A DNA stretch of 64,000 bases. It comes from Sphingomonadales bacterium. GTDB lineage: Bacteria; Pseudomonadota; Alphaproteobacteria; Sphingomonadales; Sphingomonadaceae. Positions 59,395-64,000 of the stretch are shown piece by piece. Numbering within the stretch: position 1 is the stretch's first letter; each line of letters opens with the position of its first letter. The notes below the pieces were generated by a model. The model saw only the letters and a list, made by a program, of their open reading frames with translations, made no database searches and was not told the DNA's origin. The stretch spans positions 1-64,000 of the forward strand of contig JANYGX010000008.1 in NCBI GenBank assembly GCA_025362295.1, read 5' to 3'. The translations under genes and the position numbers were made by a program.

Positions 59395-60609
59395 ATGGCT
59401 GAAAAGAATGATGGCGGCGACAAAACCGAGAAACCAACACCAAAAAAGTTAAAAGATGCTCGGAAAAAGGGCGATGTATCCAAGTCCAAGGACGTTACCA
59501 GTGTAACCTTGCTTGGGGCATGGCTGCTATCAGCCGTTCTTTTTTTACGGCCAATCGTTCAAAGGTTGGTGGGAAATTTTGAAACCAGCTTCATGCACAC
59601 AGACGAACCTTACAGGAACATGCTGGAGGCTGGTCGTCTGGCTTTTGAGTCGTTTGTGATTATTACGTTGATTGCCTTTGTGCCCATCATGGCCATTGGC
59701 ATTTTGGTCGAGTACCTGCAAATAGGCAGCGTGTTTGCTGTTGATAAAATAACCTTCAAAATGGAAAAACTTAATCCTATTGAAGGGCTTAAGAAAATGT
59801 TTTCGGTTGATAACCTGATGGAGGTTGTGAAAACCCTGGCCAAGGCTTGCATTTTAATATGGGTCAGCTGGATTGTCATAAAGTCAATGTTGCCCGATAT
59901 GGTGCGCCTGCCAAACGCCACAATTGGCAGCTTACAAAATTTGTTCTGGCAGTCCGGATTTCGCCTGGTTGGTTGGATTTTACTGGTTTTTGCTTTTATT
60001 GCCGTTTTAGACGCAGTGTATCAGCGTCACAGTTTCACCAAAAAAATGCGGATGAGCATTCGCGATATCCGTCAAGAATCAAAAGAGAGTGAGGGCGATC
60101 CGCATATCAAGGGCCATCGCAAACAGCTGCAACAGGAGTGGGCTTCAAGCAATGCGAAAGCGGCTGCCCGCGAAGCCTCGGTTCTGGTTGTTAACCCCAC
60201 TCACCTTGCGGTTGCACTGAAATATGATGCTGAAACCACGCCGGTACCGATTGTGAGTGGTAAGGGCGAGGACATGACCGCTTTTGCGATGCGCGAAGCG
60301 GCCGAAGAGGCTGGCGTACCAATTTTACGAAATATTGACCTCGCGCGCACACTGCACGCCAAAGTCAGTGTTGAATCGATTGTGCCAACAGATATGTTTG
60401 ATCTCGTGGCACAGGTGATCGTCTGGGCCAAACGCGCCAAGGCCAGCCGCGACGCTGGTGGTCAGGATATTCCGACCGGACCGGGGGCAGAGAAAGATGA
60501 CCCCGGCACCGGCGGTGCCAAGGCAAAAACCACACCCGCCAGTAAAGCGCCTAGGCTTTCACAATTGCTGCCACCTGATCATCGGGGTTCCAATGACAAT
60601 GGTGCATAA
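59395..60609 (+). CDS. sctU: Type III secretion autoprotease switch protein SctU
   Basis: FlhB/YscU-family export apparatus protein, 404 residues. The start has a good GGAG ribosome binding site (TTTTGGAGTTAACAAATG). The N-terminal KTEKPTPKKLKDARKKGDV motif is followed by four transmembrane helices and then the cytoplasmic domain with the autocleavage site NPTH near residue 267 (ASVLVVNPTHLAVALKYD). The roughly 45-residue C-terminal tail is charged and Pro/Gly-rich. It is on the plus strand, separated from sctR-S-T by the rest of the cluster, which is unusual. A FliO-like gene follows after 42 bp. Confidence 0.94.
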   Translation: MAEKNDGGDKTEKPTPKKLKDARKKGDVSKSKDVTSVTLLGAWLLSAVLFLRPIVQRLVGNFETSFMHTDEPYRNMLEAGRLAFESFVIITLIAFVPIMAIGILVEYLQIGSVFAVDKITFKMEKLNPIEGLKKMFSVDNLMEVVKTLAKACILIWVSWIVIKSMLPDMVRLPNATIGSLQNLFWQSGFRLVGWILLVFAFIAVLDAVYQRHSFTKKMRMSIRDIRQESKESEGDPHIKGHRKQLQQEWASSNAKAAAREASVLVVNPTHLAVALKYDAETTPVPIVSGKGEDMTAFAMREAAEEAGVPILRNIDLARTLHAKVSVESIVPTDMFDLVAQVIVWAKRAKASRDAGGQDIPTGPGAEKDDPGTGGAKAKTTPASKAPRLSQLLPPDHRGSNDNGA

Positions 60610-60651
60610 CTGTGCGATATCTTCGATTTCATTCAGGCTAGGCGGCTGAGT

Positions 60652-60969
60652 ATGGACACTAGTATTTTATCATCACTCTTGACCATGACACTTTCAACCG
60701 GCTTTGTTCTGTTGCTGGCATGGGGTGTTCTCGCTCTGATCCGCCGCATGCGCCTGACAGAACGCCTGACCGGCGGCGACAAAACCGCTGATCTCACCTA
60801 TGTGCGCGCCATGCCCATTGGCCAGCGCGAACGTCTGGTGGTTGTGCGCTATAACGGTACGCAACTGTTGCTCGGTGTGACGGCAGGCGGCATTGCCGTG
60901 CTGCACAGTGATGCGGTGGCGGCTGTGGTAGCGGATGCCAATGCGCCTGAGACAAATGCTAAAAATTAG
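60652..60969 (+). CDS. FliO/MopB-like single-pass membrane protein
   Basis: 105 residues: one N-terminal transmembrane helix (LTMTLSTGFVLLLAWGVLAL) and a compact cytoplasmic domain with AMPIGQRERLVVVRYNGTQL followed by LLGVTAGGIAVLHSD. This is the FliO pattern (LGQRE/KLVVV...G...LLLGVT). In flagella FliO helps SctR/FliP assemble. Injectisomes normally lack it, yet here it directly follows sctU and no flagellar gene is in the window. It probably aids assembly of this system's SctR-S-T-U gate. Confidence 0.75.
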   Translation: MDTSILSSLLTMTLSTGFVLLLAWGVLALIRRMRLTERLTGGDKTADLTYVRAMPIGQRERLVVVRYNGTQLLLGVTAGGIAVLHSDAVAAVVADANAPETNAKN

Positions 60970-61176
60970 TCTTAGCTGGTGTGACGATAGTGAGTGTATG
61001 GCCTTTTAGACATGTTTTTTTACTTTGTGAGTTATCGCATAAGTCTTTTAAATAAAACGTATTTCAGGTTTTTGATGGGGAGTTTTACCCATAGGCATAG
61101 GGACTCTTGGCGCTTGCGTTCGCTGAATAATGATTACATTTATATGTTAAGTTTAAATTTTTTGGAGGAAAAAGTC

Positions 61177-61944
61177 ATGGGTATTACAAGTGTTGGTCCA
61201 GTGTGCACACAAAATAATCTAAATGCTTTAGATACTACTAATATTGCGCCGGCAGAAGCAGCAAAGCCTGTTCAAGGGCAGACTACGGCTCAGCTGGGAG
61301 TTATTAGCGCAAAAACAGATTTAAACAAATTGCTTAATTTGCCTACGCGACAACAGACAACTTTAAGCCAACAAGTAATTTGCGGCAAAGCACCGGATAG
61401 CAAAGATACAAAGTCACAATGCACAAGTAATTTAGGGTTAACAGACCCAGAAGCTAACGTTACGGACGGTAAACCGGTTGTAAATGGTCCTTTGGACGAT
61501 CCTAGTTATTCTAAAGAAGTTGAAATAGGTAAAAGTACACCATCAACCATTTCTATCAGTGTTGATGGTAGCAAGAATACACTAGACAATGCCAACGAGG
61601 GGCGTCCACCGGTTCCCACTAGCGGTACGGTTAAAATAAAAACAAAGGCTGGTGCGGTCGAAACGAATATTTCCGCTACCGCAACTAATAAGAAAGATGT
61701 TAATGCATCAATATCTGCAAAAGTTGATGTTGTGCACGGTACAGTGGAAGTGTCTGGTTCGGTAAAGTCCGATGGCACAACAGGCCTAGGCGTTAAATTA
61801 GGGAAAGATGGATTAATTAAGATCAATGGTGATAATAAAGGTGGCGTATCCGCTGACTTTAAACTTGATCCAAATTTGACACTAAGGTCGTCCTATGACG
61901 GCAGCTCACGTGAAAAAACGGTTGGTCTTTATTGGTCCAATTAA
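61177..61944 (+). CDS. Low-GC candidate secreted substrate beside the T3SS
   Basis: 255 residues, no recognised family. I chose the ATG at 61177 with a strong TTGGAGGAA ribosome binding site; an upstream in-frame start at 60994 adds unrelated sequence. There is no signal peptide. The first 50 residues are rich in N, T, Q and A with few charges, as in T3SS export signals. The second half (about 120-255) is Gly/Asn/Lys/Ser-rich with regular alternating beta-type strands (VETNISATATNKKDVNASIS; HGTVEVSGSVKSDGTTGLGV) ending KTVGLYWSN. The low GC and the position after sctU and the FliO-like gene suggest an acquired effector or surface substrate. Function is not shown. Confidence 0.6.
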   Translation: MGITSVGPVCTQNNLNALDTTNIAPAEAAKPVQGQTTAQLGVISAKTDLNKLLNLPTRQQTTLSQQVICGKAPDSKDTKSQCTSNLGLTDPEANVTDGKPVVNGPLDDPSYSKEVEIGKSTPSTISISVDGSKNTLDNANEGRPPVPTSGTVKIKTKAGAVETNISATATNKKDVNASISAKVDVVHGTVEVSGSVKSDGTTGLGVKLGKDGLIKINGDNKGGVSADFKLDPNLTLRSSYDGSSREKTVGLYWSN

Positions 61945-62092
61945 CACCGTTTAAACAACCAAAATACGCGCATTATCTCTCGCAGTTTGAGTAAACCTTA
62001 CGGTAGGCAACATCCCCCTTGACCTGTATCAGGACATACTCCATGAACAACTAACGTTTACGTAAACGTTAACCTGTTCTTTTGGAGTTGAC

Positions 62093-63199
62093 ATGAGCGA
62101 TGCCTCCTTATCTGACGCCAACGATCATGCGGCTCATGATATTGAAAGCGAGCCTGTAGACAATCCTCGCCACTTTCGCGGCCTTGTCTACCCGCACGGT
62201 GAACAAACCCCACACCCTGGCCAGATGATGGCAATGGCCGACGGTGTGTTTTGGATGCGCATGGGTCTGCCGATCAGTCTCGATCATATCAACCTCTATA
62301 TCCTTGATGATAACGAGGGCTGGGCGATAGTCGACACTGGTATGAACACAGACAGCTGTCGCGCCCAGTGGGAAGCAATGTTTACCGGGCCGCTGGCGGG
62401 CAGACCGATCACCCGGGTGATTTGCACACATTTCCATCCTGACCACTTGGGCCTTGCGGGCTGGCTCTGTGAAAAATTCAATGTGTCATTATGGATACCC
62501 CGCACCGAATACCTGTTGGCGCGCACCTTGATGCTTGATGCGTCGGACAGGGTGCCGGAGGCCGCCGTTACATTCTACGAACAGGCTGGCTGGTCTGCGC
62601 AGGCGCTGGAGATGATGAAAGCGCGCGGCTGGGGGCAGTTTGCCAAAGCGGCCTGGCCGCTGCCGCACAGCTACCAGCGTATCAAAGCGGGCGATGTGCT
62701 TACCATCGGCAAGGCCATATGGCGGGTTGTGGTTGGCAATGGCCATTCACCAGAGCATGCCTGCCTCGTGTGTGATGAAAAGCAGCTGATGATATCTGGC
62801 GATCAGGTGCTGCCGCGCATCACCTCAAACGTGTCGGTATTTTCCAACGAGCCCAATGGCAACCCGCTGCAGGACTGGTTTGAGAGCCTCGACAGGCTGC
62901 GCACCCTGTCTGACGATTTGCTGGTGCTGCCAGCGCATAACGAACCGTTCCGCAATCTGCACGCGCGGGTGGATCAGCTGCACGCCGATCATCAGGACAA
63001 GCTGGCAAAGCTCACAGCGCATCTGCATGAGCCGCGCACGGCCATGGAATGTTTTTCCGTGCTGTTTCGCCGTCCGGTGAGTGCTGGCCAAATGGGTATT
63101 GCCACCGGCGAGGCGCTGGCACACCTGCGCTATCTGGAAGAACGGGGCACGGTGAAGCGGTTGACAGATTTGCCGCAGCACAGATTTGTTGCGGCGTGA
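62093..63199 (+). CDS. MBL-fold metallo-hydrolase with C-terminal winged helix
   Basis: A 368-residue metallo-beta-lactamase-fold hydrolase. The metal-binding motif THFHPDHLG (HxHxDH) is near residue 115. Further ligands are in GNGHSPEHACLV and SGDQVLP, and LPAHNEPF closes the site. The C-terminal region (RTAMECFSVLFRRPVSAGQM; GEALAHLRYLEERGTVKRL) is the winged-helix extension of the LACTB2-like subgroup. Its substrate, probably a thioester or nucleic acid, is unknown. A GGAG site precedes the ATG. An acyl-CoA synthetase gene follows after 148 bp, hinting at acyl-CoA metabolism. Confidence 0.85.
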   Translation: MSDASLSDANDHAAHDIESEPVDNPRHFRGLVYPHGEQTPHPGQMMAMADGVFWMRMGLPISLDHINLYILDDNEGWAIVDTGMNTDSCRAQWEAMFTGPLAGRPITRVICTHFHPDHLGLAGWLCEKFNVSLWIPRTEYLLARTLMLDASDRVPEAAVTFYEQAGWSAQALEMMKARGWGQFAKAAWPLPHSYQRIKAGDVLTIGKAIWRVVVGNGHSPEHACLVCDEKQLMISGDQVLPRITSNVSVFSNEPNGNPLQDWFESLDRLRTLSDDLLVLPAHNEPFRNLHARVDQLHADHQDKLAKLTAHLHEPRTAMECFSVLFRRPVSAGQMGIATGEALAHLRYLEERGTVKRLTDLPQHRFVAA

Positions 63200-63291
63200 A
63201 GATTGTAGTTTTAATTCTCCACTATTGTGGGAAAAATTAGATTACAAGCGTTCACCTAATCACTCTTGCATACATACTATAAATAAACGCC

Positions 63292-63311
63292 ATACCAGCG
63301 AAGGCTGGTAT
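63292..63311. repeat. Short hairpin of the palindromic repeat type
   Basis: ATACCAGC and GCTGGTAT form a perfect 8-bp stem around GAAG in the gap between the hydrolase and the acyl-CoA synthetase gene. There is no T-run, so it is more likely a REP-like unit than a terminator. Confidence 0.5.
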
Positions 63312-63347
63312 AACAATAATGAGGCAGTAGAAAAGTAGTGATTTAAC

Positions 63348-64000
63348 ATGAATGCAACCCCATACGCCCATGGCTGTGCCTGGGATATCCCGCTTGTTGC
63401 CAAGCCACTCTATGCCCTGCTTGATGAAGCGGTGGAGCGCTTTCCGAACCGGCCATATCTGGATTTTCTGGGCCGCCAGTATACCTATGGTGATATTGCT
63501 GCCCAAGTGGCAAAAGCCGCGTGCGGCTTTCAGGCTTTGGGTGTGAAGCCGGGCATAAAGGTTGGCCTCTATCTCCCCAACTGTCCGCAGTATGTTGTTG
63601 CCTACAACGCGATTCTGAAGGCTGGCGGCACGGTGGTGAATTTCTCACCGCTTTATTCGGTTGATGAACTGGTGCATCAAGTCGAAGATTCTGAGACCGA
63701 TATCATGGTCTGCCTTGATGTCGCAGCACTCTATGCAACGATATCAGCCGTTATGGCAAAAAGCCGGTTGCGCACACTCGTCGTCGCCTCGCTGGCGGAG
63801 GCTTTGCCGCGTGGCAAGGCGCTGTTGTACCGTTTATTTAAGCGCCGCGAACAAGCCAAAGTGCTGCCGGACATTGGCCACATTCCCTTTGCGACATTGC
63901 TGGAACCTGAGAAAAACCTGCTGGTGCATCTTATTGATCCGCATGTCGATGTTGCCCTCATTCAATATACTGGCGGCACCACTGGCACACCCAAGGGGGC
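63348..64000 (+). CDS. Long-chain acyl-CoA synthetase (N-terminal part, runs off window)
   Basis: The first 217 codons of an AMP-forming acyl-CoA ligase. The ATG at 63348 gives MNATPYAHGCAWDIPLVAKP, then YGDIAAQVAKAACGFQALGV, VGLYLPNCPQYVVAYNAILK and AGGTVVNFSPLYSVDEL. The ATP/AMP-binding P-loop YTGGTTGTPKGA lies exactly at the window end. This is the FadD-type enzyme that activates fatty acids to acyl-CoA. The C-terminal adenylation and swivel domains lie beyond the window, so chain specificity cannot be judged. Confidence 0.9.
   Translation, partial: MNATPYAHGCAWDIPLVAKPLYALLDEAVERFPNRPYLDFLGRQYTYGDIAAQVAKAACGFQALGVKPGIKVGLYLPNCPQYVVAYNAILKAGGTVVNFSPLYSVDELVHQVEDSETDIMVCLDVAALYATISAVMAKSRLRTLVVASLAEALPRGKALLYRLFKRREQAKVLPDIGHIPFATLLEPEKNLLVHLIDPHVDVALIQYTGGTTGTPKG

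Noticed and set aside
60994-61176. N-terminal extension of the candidate T3SS substrate
   Set aside because: No ribosome binding site at 60994, whereas a strong TTGGAGGAA precedes the ATG at 61177.

Overview
The window looks like a chromosomal segment of an alphaproteobacterium. The F1 genes run atpH-A-G-D-C. sucD-sucA-sucB-lpdA are contiguous without sucC. The epsilon subunit is a one-domain 84-residue form, and a bactofilin is paired with an M23 peptidase. The short epsilon and the sucC-less sucDAB-lpd arrangement resemble what I recall of Sphingomonadales, so a lineage in or near that order is a reasonable but unproven guess.

Left part (1-25.5 kb), mostly housekeeping. An unexplained leader (1-802) with a terminator-like hairpin precedes atpH. 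The atp cluster is interrupted twice: by a DUF4160/DUF2442 pair between atpG and atpD, and by a low-GC putative lipoprotein gene between atpD and atpC. The short atpC is followed by the C-terminal remnant of a methyltransferase. Next come a ferritin-like protein, a small secreted protein, tRNA-Arg(ACG), the 2-oxoglutarate dehydrogenase/succinyl-CoA ligase genes, a secreted GH55/pectate-lyase-like beta-helix protein, bactofilin plus M23 peptidase, a DUF455 protein, an acyl-CoA dehydrogenase, nagZ and yajC-secD-secF. Palindromic REP/MITE-like repeats lie in several gaps.

Middle part (25.5-43 kb), accessory. A 2842-residue DUF11/SdrD-B-like surface protein is translationally coupled to a 1247-residue outer-membrane barrel protein. 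Upstream, on the same strand, is a CRP-family regulator. Divergent from the regulator is a three-gene operon: a TIR-membrane-TPR protein, a 145-residue unknown protein, and a protein combining a TPR-S/TRAFs-binding-like region, a SLOG-like region and a class III nucleotidyl cyclase. A cyclase beside a cyclic-nucleotide-type regulator suggests a self-contained signalling or conflict module that may also control the surface protein. This is the strongest candidate for an undescribed system.

A 1.6-kb segment bounded by 17-bp inverted repeats (43032-44625) carries a membrane protein gene and a divergent TetR regulator, and looks like an inserted cassette.

Right part (44.6-61.9 kb): a non-flagellar type III secretion system. 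The minus strand reads sctV-C-D-F-I-J-K-L-N-O-P-Q-R-S-T, with a lytic transglycosylase gene upstream. sctU lies on the plus strand, followed by a FliO-like gene, which is unexpected in an injectisome, and by a low-GC gene for a candidate secreted substrate. No translocator, gatekeeper or obvious chaperone gene is visible. The window ends with an MBL-fold hydrolase gene and the start of an acyl-CoA synthetase gene.
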